A stretch of 64,000 nucleotides of DNA from an uncultured Cytophagales bacterium (GTDB taxonomy: Bacteria > Bacteroidota > Bacteroidia > Cytophagales > Thermonemataceae). The notes under the pieces were generated by a model, which saw only the letters and a list, made by a program, of their open reading frames with translations, did not search any database and was not told where the DNA came from. Position numbers and translations under genes: made by a program. Position 1 is the first letter of the stretch. Each line of letters opens with the position of its first letter. The DNA is taken from NCBI GenBank assembly GCA_937911505.1, contig CALEMF010000045.1, forward strand, positions 45,106 to 109,105, given 5' to 3'. Shown piece by piece: positions 1 to 7,597 of the stretch.

Positions 1-1
1 A

Positions 2-535
2 TTAACTCTTCAAGCTTTCGAAGAGCTTCGACAGTACACAGATTTCAACAATGGGTTTGCTTTCCACTTATCTATGATAGATGATAAGGAGTTTAAGGGA
101 AAAGACCAAGTACAGAAGTACTTACAAAAATACTGGTACAATAAAACAGAAGAAGATCGTTTTTTAACCATGACCCTAAAAGAGATATACCTACACGGAT
201 GTCAGGCCTACAGGAAAAAAGAGCAAGCAAGAGTATACTACGATTACGAGTTGACCCTAGCTACACCTAGCGCTTGGCATACATTTGAATTGTATGCTCA
301 CGATTATATTTTAGACATCACACTGATGGAAGGTATCAGCGTACCTATATGCAGCGACAGAATGGGAGCCTCTACCACCTGTGTTATGAGACAAATGTAT
401 GGGCCTTCTGTAAGTCAATTTGATCAGAGTGTATTAGATGATATTGAGATGGATAAGGGTTACTTAACTCCTTGTGTAGCGTATGCTACTGGCGATATGG
501 CTGCTTACACTCACGTAGAGCAAGAGTTGTATTAA
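2..535 (+). CDS. Hypothetical protein, 5' end outside window
   Basis: The reading frame is open from the left edge, so the gene starts outside the window; the first internal ATG is at 74. About 177 residues are visible, ending with TAA at 533-535. I do not recognise the family. The visible part is soluble-looking, rich in Tyr and Asp, with three scattered Cys and no membrane segment. A strong rho-independent terminator follows immediately, so this is the last gene of its transcript. The ATG at 74 is probably an internal methionine, because the frame upstream has similar composition and no stop. Confidence 0.6.
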   Translation, partial: LTLQAFEELRQYTDFNNGFAFHLSMIDDKEFKGKDQVQKYLQKYWYNKTEEDRFLTMTLKEIYLHGCQAYRKKEQARVYYDYELTLATPSAWHTFELYAHDYILDITLMEGISVPICSDRMGASTTCVMRQMYGPSVSQFDQSVLDDIEMDKGYLTPCVAYATGDMAAYTHVEQELY

Positions 536-541
536 CGCAAC

Positions 542-576
542 AAAAGGAGCTTTGTATTGACAAGGCTCCTTTTTTT
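542..576 (+). terminator. Rho-independent terminator
   Basis: An 11-13 bp stem (arms near 542-554 and 561-573, one G-T pair) with loop TATTGA runs into a T tract at 570-576. It lies directly after the partial gene ending at 535. Confidence 0.85.
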
Positions 577-591
577 ACCTAAAATAGTAGC

Positions 592-1134
592 ATGAGAGTT
601 CTATATTTCATTTTATACACAGCAGCCTTGTATGCCTGTCAATCTCAGAAAACTATCAAGATTGATGAGCAAGCCTATGCAAAAGTAGTTTACGAAAGGC
701 TGAAAAAAGAAGTACGCATTCACCCCACAGATACTTTTTTTATTAGAAAATTCTACCAGGGTGATACCAGCAAGTTTTTAGAATATCAATATGATTTTTT
801 GAAAAATGCGCCCCAAAAATATAGCTGGAAGGCTCTTTCTTGGACTATACGCTACTCTGAGATGGAAGCCCAAGTACTTGCTAGCCAAATGGGTTTTTCT
901 AATGCTTATTATTTTATCAAGTACTTGAGAGATAGCTCACAAACACAGCCTCTTAAAGAAGAAATTATTATGCACGCTAGAGTCGAAGCCTTTAAAATCG
1001 CCCAAAACTCAGCAGTCTTCAGTATGTCTGTCAACGAGTTATTTCATTATAACCATAAACATAAATTTAATATCTGGCATCATGAGCAGCACAAAAGACC
1101 CAAGAGGCAACGAGAGGAGAAGTCGAAACCATAA
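592..1134 (+). CDS. Putative lipoprotein of unknown function
   Basis: 180 residues. The N-terminus (MRVLYFILYTAALYAC) is a short hydrophobic signal ending in a lipobox-like ALYAC, which suggests export and lipid attachment at Cys16. The rest is a helical, charged domain rich in Tyr, Lys and Gln with a very basic C-terminal tail (about residues 155-180, His/Lys/Arg-rich). No family is recognised. The gene starts only 16 bases after the terminator of the preceding gene and ends convergently with the XRE gene. Confidence 0.6.
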   Translation: MRVLYFILYTAALYACQSQKTIKIDEQAYAKVVYERLKKEVRIHPTDTFFIRKFYQGDTSKFLEYQYDFLKNAPQKYSWKALSWTIRYSEMEAQVLASQMGFSNAYYFIKYLRDSSQTQPLKEEIIMHARVEAFKIAQNSAVFSMSVNELFHYNHKHKFNIWHHEQHKRPKRQREEKSKP

Positions 1135-1185
1135 TTCTCTTCTCTTTATTATGTTTTAACCCTAAGGAGAACATCTAGTGAGGTA

Positions 1186-1494
1186 TTAGCTAAGTCGTTT
1201 TACTTCTTGAGTGAGTAGCAGATTCTGTTGTATGAGTGACTCATTCATCTTTATAACCCTTTCCATTTCCTCTACCCGATGTATATTGTATTCATAGTTT
1301 TGTACAAAAAAGGAGGCAAGCGGTACATTCAAGATATCCGCTATGGCTTGTAGGCGTTGGATACTAAGTGAGTAGTTTCCTTGTTCTATACGGCAGTAAG
1401 TGGCTTGTGATACCGCTAACTCTGCCGCCATAAAGGCTTGTGTATAGTTGTAGGTTTCTCTCAAAGTCTTTATTCTTCTAGCGATGTTTTGCAT
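1186..1494 (-). CDS. XRE-family helix-turn-helix regulator
   Basis: 102 residues. Residues 4-63 form a HTH_3/Cro-C1 DNA-binding domain: a first helix with RRIKTLRE, the turn region around TQAFMAAELAVSQATYCRIEQG, and an LNVPLASFF end helix. The remaining 35 residues are a charged, probably coiled-coil tail that could mediate dimerisation. It lies downstream of the helical-repeat gene on the same strand, 295 bp apart, so a functional link is possible but unproven. The target is unknown. Confidence 0.85.
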   Translation of the reverse strand: MQNIARRIKTLRETYNYTQAFMAAELAVSQATYCRIEQGNYSLSIQRLQAIADILNVPLASFFVQNYEYNIHRVEEMERVIKMNESLIQQNLLLTQEVKRLS

Positions 1495-1789
1495 AATAGT
1501 TGGGTTATCGATGGTGCTTTATTCTCCTTATAACAAATAAGCTTTTGAAAATATAGACTTATTCTTCTGCAGGGTTAACACAGTTAAAATGTAATTACGG
1601 CTATTATATTACACATCCCCTCTTACATAAAAAAACCCTTTTTTTTATAATATGCAATAAAATTCATATTTTCATATGGGTACTTACAGCACGTATGCGC
1701 ACTTTTTGTCCGAAAAAGGGGATGCTTTTGAGCGCTTTTTTGGTGATTTTTCTGTATTTCAACTTTTTTTAATTTTTCCATAAGCCACT
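1495..1789. other. Intergenic region without recognised feature
   Basis: AT-rich spacer between two minus-strand genes. It presumably holds the XRE gene promoter. I see no convincing hairpin terminator, RNA gene or repeat. Confidence 0.5.
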
Positions 1790-3142
1790 TCAAGTACCAT
1801 ACGCTGAGTTGCTACAGATCGCCTTGTACCAGTCTAATACCTTTATCATTAAACGGTCGTAGGGTACTATCTCTATGAGTATTTTTATAGGCGCTTTCTC
1901 TCGTTGATTGAGTTCTTTCCGAATATAATCGGTCTTCTTCAATGCTTGCTTGTAGTCAAAATTGGCATTTACTAGATGCCTCAGTAAATTAACGAAGAGC
2001 TTGGTGCGTCGGTGGTAATCAACTTTCAAGTATTTTTGTCGGTATTTTACTAGTCGTTGGATGGCTTTCTCGGCTGCTTCCCAGTGCTGGTTTTTCAAGG
2101 CATCTAGTACTTCAACCAAATAAAGGTGTATTTGGTAACATAGTTTATCTTTTTGTAATATAGTCAGCTCACGGTTAAGAAAAGCATCGACTGTTTCTTC
2201 TGTGGTAGTATATAAAGAAAGGTAGGCGCAGTACAGATACCAACTTTCTTTTACTACCGGAGGTGTCTCACAAAATGCCTGCTGACGAAATACACGGTTA
2301 AGTACCTTCGCTGCAGTAGGGTAGTCTTCTTGTTGCATGAACAGCAGAAAATGGTTGCGCATTAGTACAAAATAAAAATCTTGATGGGTACGGTAGGTCT
2401 TGAAGTGTTTTTTGCAAAATGCCGGCCCTTCAGTCGTTTTCCGTTGATACAAGTAGACCGTACTGCGAAGAAAAAGGACATACTGACGGAAGAAATGATC
2501 ATCATAAGATTTCAAAAGCAGCGGAAGGCTTTCAACAAGATCAGCTACTTTCACTAGACTTGCGTAGTCACCTATTCTTAGATAATAGGTAGCGGCCGCC
2601 TTGCAATAAAGCCGACCCACTTTTACAATTTGTGTTTGCTCCATTAGGCTTTTTAATGTATTAAGCTGTTGTTGTATGGTTGTTGCCTGTCGTCGCATCG
2701 TATCATAGCTAGTGATGGTATGCCGCTGTACGTTTCTGTATAGATCAAATGCTTGCTTATACTTCGTTTGTAAGCGTTCGTACTGCCTTTTTTGTGCTGT
2801 ATATTTTTCATACTGTTGTGGATCGCCTAATTTAAGGGCATATACCGCTAGCTGATCTGCCAGTAAGCTAGCTATATGGAAAGCCTCTGTCGCTTCTGCT
2901 TTTTGATATATCTGCTCGTAGAGTTTAGCCTGATTATTTATAGAAGCAGTAAGCCCAAGCATAGAGATTTGGTTGATTTCTTGGTGAAAAGAAGTATCTG
3001 ATAAAGCTTCTTCCTTATAGTACCAAGGTAGCATTAGTAAATCTACATGTGTAATGGACGTTGATAATGGAGAAGTTATAGCCCCCCGTGTTGTTTCGTT
3101 CTCATTGTACTCTCTCATAGTAACAAATTGTAATTTAAGCAC
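1790..3142 (-). CDS. Helical-repeat (TPR-like) protein of unknown function
   Basis: 450 residues, almost entirely alpha-helical by composition, with repeated Tyr/Leu/Ala-rich helix pairs from about residue 45 to the end, as in tetratricopeptide-type proteins. There is no signal peptide or membrane segment, so it is probably cytosolic. No catalytic motif is visible. An in-frame ATG eight codons in (at 3118, MREYNENE) is an equally good start. The next gene on the strand encodes an XRE regulator. XRE domains and TPR-like sensor repeats often work together (RRNPP-type regulators combine them), but a link here is only inference. Confidence 0.6.
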   Translation of the reverse strand: MLKLQFVTMREYNENETTRGAITSPLSTSITHVDLLMLPWYYKEEALSDTSFHQEINQISMLGLTASINNQAKLYEQIYQKAEATEAFHIASLLADQLAVYALKLGDPQQYEKYTAQKRQYERLQTKYKQAFDLYRNVQRHTITSYDTMRRQATTIQQQLNTLKSLMEQTQIVKVGRLYCKAAATYYLRIGDYASLVKVADLVESLPLLLKSYDDHFFRQYVLFLRSTVYLYQRKTTEGPAFCKKHFKTYRTHQDFYFVLMRNHFLLFMQQEDYPTAAKVLNRVFRQQAFCETPPVVKESWYLYCAYLSLYTTTEETVDAFLNRELTILQKDKLCYQIHLYLVEVLDALKNQHWEAAEKAIQRLVKYRQKYLKVDYHRRTKLFVNLLRHLVNANFDYKQALKKTDYIRKELNQREKAPIKILIEIVPYDRLMIKVLDWYKAICSNSAYGT

Positions 3143-3167
3143 TTAGCGTATTATGAACGCAAGTTAC

Positions 3168-3197
3168 AAACTGACTTTTTTAGCAAAAAGTCAGTTT
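3168..3197. terminator. Perfect 13-bp stem-loop with T-rich flank
   Basis: Arms 3168-3180 and 3185-3197 are perfectly complementary with a TAGC loop. The T run at 3195-3200 makes it terminator-like for plus-strand transcription, although no plus-strand gene lies upstream. On the minus strand it would sit in the leader of the 1790-3142 gene. It may be the end of an unannotated small RNA, or a leader hairpin. Confidence 0.45.
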
Positions 3198-3592
3198 TTT
3201 AGCATTGATGACATCTTAACTTTGAACGATAAAGTTTTATCAGTTATCATAGAGTAAATTATGCTTAAAAAGTACAATACTCTATAGGGTAGACTTCACT
3301 TATGTTTATCTACCATTAACGCCTAAGTGCGCTGGTGCTCAATAGATGGATTGTATAATACGTTATTGGGATGTTTTGTATGATCCCTTACGAGTATTAT
3401 TATAAAAGACGTTCTTAATATAGTAGTTAGCCTCTAATTTGTAAATGGAATTTTTTTGAGTATTATTACATTAAAAAAACCTAAAAATAACTGCAAAAAT
3501 ATCTTTTAAAGTAAAAATGAGCATATGGTCTTCTTGTGAAAGTTTAATTTATTACACAAGCATTCTTTATGATCGAAAATTGTGAATATATC
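3198..3592. other. AT-rich intergenic region
   Basis: Apart from the stem-loop at 3168-3197, this gene-free stretch between two minus-strand genes shows no open frame with coding character, no tRNA and no repeat. Confidence 0.5.
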
Positions 3593-4360
3593 CTACTTCT
3601 CATACCCCATTGCCTTACGCACGATATTCGGAACAGCTACAGCGGGGAGCCAGCGTAGTAACTGGGCGTACAAACGCGTTTCTTTCCCTACGAGATGATG
3701 CACCTTTTTCTGATGTACAGCCTTCCAGACGACACGCGCCACGTGCTCGGGAGTAAGCGTTACTTTATCGGGATCAAGCTTGCTATACTGATGGTAGTGA
3801 TCATTGACCATGCGGGTTTTTACAAAAATGGGTAGAAGGTCGGTGGCGTGAATATTATACCTCCGAAAAGCCAAATACCAGGCTTCTGTCAGGCTTCTTA
3901 CAGCAGCTTTGGTAGCAGCATAGGCAGTAATTTCAGGATGCCCGTATAAAGCGGAGGCACTAGACAGGTTTACAATAACAGCCTCGCTAGCTCTTTTCAA
4001 GAAAGGTAATGCAGCGTGAGTTGTATTGATTACTCCTTTTAAGTTAACATCAACAATTTGATGGTGTTTTTCGAGTGGCACTTCTTCAAATTCACCCACC
4101 GTTACAATCCCTGCATTATTACACAATACATTGAGTGTAGCTTGTTTCAACGCGGTAAAAGCTTCCAAAGCTTTCTGTAAATCTTCAGGTTGTGTTACAT
4201 CTCCTACATAACCATATACATTGGGCAAGTCTTCTTCGATTTGGGCAATCTTTTCTTTGTCTACATCAAAAATACCTACTTGCCAGCCCTGTGCTTGGAA
4301 GTGCCGGGTAATGGCAGCGCCTATACCTTGCGCGCCGCCAGTGATAAATATGTTTTTCAC
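3593..4360 (-). CDS. Short-chain dehydrogenase/reductase (classical SDR)
   Basis: 255 residues. Rossmann motif TGGAQGIG at residues 7-14 (TGxxxGIG) binds NAD(P); NNAG near residue 86 stabilises the sheet; a Ser around 135 (NLSSASA) and YAATK near 148-152 give the catalytic Ser-Tyr-Lys. An NADP/NAD-dependent alcohol/ketone oxidoreductase with unknown substrate is expected. Its ATG overlaps the TGA of the upstream flavin monooxygenase gene by 4 bp, so the two are translationally coupled. An oxygenase followed by an SDR suggests consecutive steps on one substrate, which is inference. Confidence 0.9.
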   Translation of the reverse strand: MKNIFITGGAQGIGAAITRHFQAQGWQVGIFDVDKEKIAQIEEDLPNVYGYVGDVTQPEDLQKALEAFTALKQATLNVLCNNAGIVTVGEFEEVPLEKHHQIVDVNLKGVINTTHAALPFLKRASEAVIVNLSSASALYGHPEITAYAATKAAVRSLTEAWYLAFRRYNIHATDLLPIFVKTRMVNDHYHQYSKLDPDKVTLTPEHVARVVWKAVHQKKVHHLVGKETRLYAQLLRWLPAVAVPNIVRKAMGYEK

Positions 4361-5691
4361 GCTTGTGTTGTTAGTACCGCTTTAGGTTCTCTTTGCACCC
4401 AGTCTTTTGGTAAATGTTTTAATAACTCTTTTCTGAACAAGTGATAGTCGACAGTAATGGTATGTCTAGGTGTATCAATTTGCTTGTAATGAGGCTGGTA
4501 AGTTTCTTTTTCTACCAGTTCTTTCATATTAGCTGGACGCTGCCATTTGCCCTTCAGTTGTCGCGCAATAATCTTGGCCTGTAATTCTGCACCTGGCCAA
4601 ATACAACCCAACGGCTGGAACAACCCTATAAAAAATAAATTGGCATGTTCAGGATGTAGCATTTTGAGATATAAGGGTACAGGGCCTTCTGAATAGTCAA
4701 TGAACGAGTTTTCAAAGAAAGGATGGGTGATGACAAAGCCTGTACAGGCAATTACCACATCGAAGTCTTCTTTACTTCCATCTTTAAAATGAACGGTCTT
4801 TCCTTCAAAGCGCTCAATGTCCACTTTAGGGTGTACTTTACCATGACGGATTTTATAGAGTAGTTCATCGTTGATGGTAGGGTGTGTCTGACCAAAATTA
4901 TGATCGGGTTCTTGTAGTTGATACTGTTTATTCTTTCCTATAAATATTCTGATGAGCAGATTGGTGAGTAAGCTCCTTATTTTTATGGGTAATTTGGCAG
5001 TTTTTTCTGCTACTAAATCAGAGGGCTTTCCAAAAAAGAACTTTGGAATAATCCGATACCCCCTTCGCATACTGATACTCGTCTTTTCACTAAAACGGCT
5101 GGTCTCTACGGCTACATCACAGGCGGAATTTCCGCCCCCAATAACCAATACGCGCTGATCCTTAAAAGTATTCCCTTTTTTAAACTGATGTGAGTGTAAA
5201 TAAGCGCCTGTAAACTCACCAGGATAATTGGGCCAACGAGGATTCCAATGGTGTCCATTACAAACCACTAGATCCGTAAATATTTCGGTCACTTCTTCTC
5301 CGTCTGCTTTTTTTATAGTAATGTCCCATTGTTCTTCCGATACCCGATGTGCTTTTACTACTTCGGTATTAAAATGAATATGCTTAAGCAAGCCGAAATG
5401 GTGTGCGTAGGCTTGGAAATAATGAGCTAACTGATTATGAGAAGGGTAATCAGGTATAGTAGGATCGTAATCGTCCCAAGGAAAATCTTCATATTGGGAT
5501 AAGTATTTAGAGCTGATAATATGGGTAGTTTCAAAGACACTAGAATGGCTTTCTTCTTCGCTGTAGAGCCAATTACCCCCTACATTGCTGTTCATGTCGT
5601 AGGCGACTACCTCGAGTCCTTCATCAAGTAGATTCTTAATAGCTGCAATACCAGAAGGGCCCGTGCCGATTACACAGATTCTTTTATTCAT
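4357..5691 (-). CDS. Flavin-containing monooxygenase
   Basis: 444 residues. The N-terminal FAD-binding motif is GTGPSG (residues 9-14). The FMO fingerprint FxGxxxHxxxF is present as FTGAYLHSHQF at roughly residues 155-165. A second Rossmann motif (GGGNSACD) follows for NADPH, and an ATG-type motif near VIACTGFV. It should oxygenate a nucleophilic or carbonyl substrate with FAD, NADPH and O2, as class B flavoprotein monooxygenases do. Substrate not predictable. It forms a two-gene unit with the overlapping SDR gene downstream. Confidence 0.9.
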   Translation of the reverse strand: MNKRICVIGTGPSGIAAIKNLLDEGLEVVAYDMNSNVGGNWLYSEEESHSSVFETTHIISSKYLSQYEDFPWDDYDPTIPDYPSHNQLAHYFQAYAHHFGLLKHIHFNTEVVKAHRVSEEQWDITIKKADGEEVTEIFTDLVVCNGHHWNPRWPNYPGEFTGAYLHSHQFKKGNTFKDQRVLVIGGGNSACDVAVETSRFSEKTSISMRRGYRIIPKFFFGKPSDLVAEKTAKLPIKIRSLLTNLLIRIFIGKNKQYQLQEPDHNFGQTHPTINDELLYKIRHGKVHPKVDIERFEGKTVHFKDGSKEDFDVVIACTGFVITHPFFENSFIDYSEGPVPLYLKMLHPEHANLFFIGLFQPLGCIWPGAELQAKIIARQLKGKWQRPANMKELVEKETYQPHYKQIDTPRHTITVDYHLFRKELLKHLPKDWVQREPKAVLTTQA

Positions 5692-5780
5692 AGCTTTGTT
5701 ATTAACTTTATAGAATAGTTACATTATTTATAAAAATAATTAAAAAGAAGAAGTGAAAAAAGTACTTAAAGTACAAGTAT

Positions 5781-6770
5781 TTAAACGCTTTTTTGCCAAA
5801 TCTGGAAAAAGGTATTGATGTGGTGGGTGATTTCCGCTTCGGTGCGCGCTAGGATAAACTGCTCAAAATCGGGTATTTGTTGCTTATAAGCATTTATGAA
5901 AGCCCCTAATGCTTTTCCTTCTAACTGCGTAACTTGCTTTACCAGATGTCCGTTGAATTTTCCAGCAAGCTGCTTGGCTACAGCTTCTTTTTCTTGTTCT
6001 ACTTGAATTTGCGTTTGTAGCTGCGCTTCTGGAAAAAACTGGATAATTTTCTCTACATATTTTTCTTTTTCTTTAAAAGGATACGTCTTTGTAATATTTT
6101 GTTGCTTTAGCCAATTGATGAACGCTTCGATTGTTTTACGCTGCTTCTGGCGCTTCTCTATTTTTTTCGTAGGTGTGAGATAAGGCGCTACAGAAAAGTA
6201 AGGGGAAGCAACAATCCATCTAAACATCGCTTCCAAACTTTCGAAGCCTTGCTTCCATTGTGCATAGTTGAGTGCCAAGAAAGCACATATTTGCGCCATA
6301 TCTGTTGTAATGGGTAAGTCCTTCTTATAATGACCGTCTGCTCTTCTGTATACATACGCTAAGCCTTCTTCCCCATATTTAAGGTTGAAGCGACGGTAGA
6401 TTTTTCCGATCAAATTCCCTAAGTCATTAAAGCACATGAAGTTATAGGTGCTCTCAAAATAGCGGTGTTTCACCAAGAAATAATCTACTTGGAAGCCTTT
6501 GTAGTCAGTAGAAAATACCTTACTGGTAGATTTATAGCGTTCAATACCTAATGTTTCTATCAGTTGCTGGCGTACCTGCTCCCATTGATGGCCAATCAGC
6601 TTATCGGAAACGATAATATCCATATCCCCAAAATCGGGCTTGTTCGCATAATAGCGAGGTATTTTATAATAGTCACCGAAGGTTCGATCCAAATGGGGTA
6701 TCAAGGCGTTTTCGATCGCTTGGTAACGTTCTTTAGAGACTCTTCCTAAGTTGAATAATAGACCGCCCAT
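5781..6770 (-). CDS. Nucleotidyltransferase-fold protein beside a Ro60-like locus
   Basis: 329 residues. Residues around 40-60 carry DFGDMDIIVS, resembling the GS/GD-x-D metal-binding motif of polymerase-beta-type nucleotidyltransferases, and FQVDYFLV about 40 residues later supplies a plausible third acidic residue. The remainder is helical and Lys/Gln-rich, which would suit RNA binding. There is no signal peptide. The gene lies 73 bp downstream of the small vWA gene, on the same strand but behind a terminator hairpin. Family assignment is by motif only. Terminal transfer to an RNA 3' end is a reasonable guess, given the TROVE neighbour. Confidence 0.65.
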   Translation of the reverse strand: MGGLLFNLGRVSKERYQAIENALIPHLDRTFGDYYKIPRYYANKPDFGDMDIIVSDKLIGHQWEQVRQQLIETLGIERYKSTSKVFSTDYKGFQVDYFLVKHRYFESTYNFMCFNDLGNLIGKIYRRFNLKYGEEGLAYVYRRADGHYKKDLPITTDMAQICAFLALNYAQWKQGFESLEAMFRWIVASPYFSVAPYLTPTKKIEKRQKQRKTIEAFINWLKQQNITKTYPFKEKEKYVEKIIQFFPEAQLQTQIQVEQEKEAVAKQLAGKFNGHLVKQVTQLEGKALGAFINAYKQQIPDFEQFILARTEAEITHHINTFFQIWQKSV

Positions 6771-6790
6771 TTTTTCTAATGCATTTTAAT

Positions 6791-6820
6791 AAAAAAAGCC
6801 TACAAGAACTTTGTAGGCTT
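6791..6820 (-). terminator. Terminator between vWA and nucleotidyltransferase genes
   Basis: Perfect 10-bp stem (6796-6805 with 6811-6820, loop of 5). In minus-strand direction the stem runs into seven T. It should end most vWA transcripts before the nucleotidyltransferase gene, so that gene is read by leakage or from its own promoter. Confidence 0.85.
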
Positions 6821-6843
6821 CTCTTTATAATGTAACTCTTCTA

Positions 6844-7437
6844 TTAATCTATGAAAGCCTTTTCTAGGATTTGTGTTAGTGAATACTCTTCCATCTCTTC
6901 TAGCGTTACGGTATCTACAATGTCGTGTGCTGCACCAGCAGCTACTAAGTCATCGTCTAAAGCGCGTAAGAACTCCGTTGCCGAAGGATCATTACCTACC
7001 TGTATAAAAGAAATAGCAAGTTCCATTTGGCTAGCTACTTTGGTAGACATGTCCTTAATTAAGTCTACAACCGAAGCGTGGTCGTCTGGTTCTCCATCTG
7101 TTACCACAAGTACTAGCTCAGCTTCAGGGTTGTCTCCCTGGTCTTTTCTGCGCTCTTGTATAAAACCGAAAGTATCGCTCAATACCTCTGCTAGGTCTGT
7201 TCCTCCCCCTGGCTCGTTATCGTCGTAAATTTCGTGTACCCTTGCGGCCGTTACTTTTTCGAAGCGTTTGAACCTTCCTGAGAAAAGATAAAGTGTCATA
7301 CCATCGGGATCGTGTTCTTCACATTTGTAAGCCAAAGCAATGGTAGCCTCTCTACAGGCTTCCCAACGAGAACGGCCATTTTTCTGGTCTCTGATGATCA
7401 TAGAACCGCTTTTGTCAATGATAAGTGTACACTTCAT
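6844..7437 (-). CDS. Small von Willebrand A (vWA) domain protein
   Basis: 197 residues consisting of one vWA domain. The MIDAS metal site is complete: DKSGSM at residues 8-13, the conserved Thr in GGGTDLAEV, and the Asp in TDGEPDD. There is no signal or membrane segment, so it is intracellular. vWA domains mediate metal-dependent protein contacts. It is transcribed divergently from the TROVE-vWA gene across a 160-bp spacer and has a well-formed promoter there. A role as an accessory to the Ro60-like protein is inference from neighbourhood. Confidence 0.85.
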   Translation of the reverse strand: MKCTLIIDKSGSMIIRDQKNGRSRWEACREATIALAYKCEEHDPDGMTLYLFSGRFKRFEKVTAARVHEIYDDNEPGGGTDLAEVLSDTFGFIQERRKDQGDNPEAELVLVVTDGEPDDHASVVDLIKDMSTKVASQMELAISFIQVGNDPSATEFLRALDDDLVAAGAAHDIVDTVTLEEMEEYSLTQILEKAFID

Positions 7438-7471
7438 AAAAGATAAAATCTATTAGTATGTTTCGGTAAAA

Positions 7472-7483
7472 TCGCTATAGCGA
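7472..7483. promoter_or_regulatory. 12-bp perfect palindrome near vWA transcription start
   Basis: TCGCTATAGCGA is a perfect palindrome directly downstream of the -7 box of the vWA promoter, about where transcription should begin. The position suits a repressor operator or a short leader hairpin. No binding protein is known. Confidence 0.4.
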
Positions 7484-7490
7484 AGCAAAA

Positions 7491-7522
7491 CAAATATATA
7501 ATTATTTTTCAGGAAGTACAAA
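7491..7522 (-). promoter_or_regulatory. Bacteroidota-type promoter of the vWA gene
   Basis: On the minus strand TTTG (7519-7522) and TATATTTG (7491-7498) are separated by 20 bases. This fits the TTTG-N19-21-TAnnTTTG consensus of the Bacteroidota primary sigma factor exactly. Confidence 0.75.
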
Positions 7523-7569
7523 GGAGTGAGCTACGCAAAAAGACTGCGTAGCTGTACCTTTTCTTTGTA
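7517..7569 (+). other. Candidate structured RNA upstream of the TROVE gene
   Basis: Two nested stems can form: outer 7517-7523 with 7563-7569 (7 bp) and inner 7529-7537 with 7545-7553 (9 bp, loop 7538-7544). Between them the right side is a pyrimidine-rich internal loop (7554-7562). Two-stem RNAs with an internal pyrimidine-rich loop recall Y RNAs, which are often encoded beside bacterial Ro60 genes. It is only about 53 nt, shorter than known Y RNAs, and may instead be leader structure. Confidence 0.3.
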
Positions 7570-7597
7570 GTATTATTAATTATAAAAAGGTATTGCT

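Noticed and set aside
7529..7553. The inner stem before the TROVE gene as an ordinary terminator
   Set aside because: No gene lies upstream on the plus strand, and on the minus strand it overlaps the promoter -33 region without a T tail.
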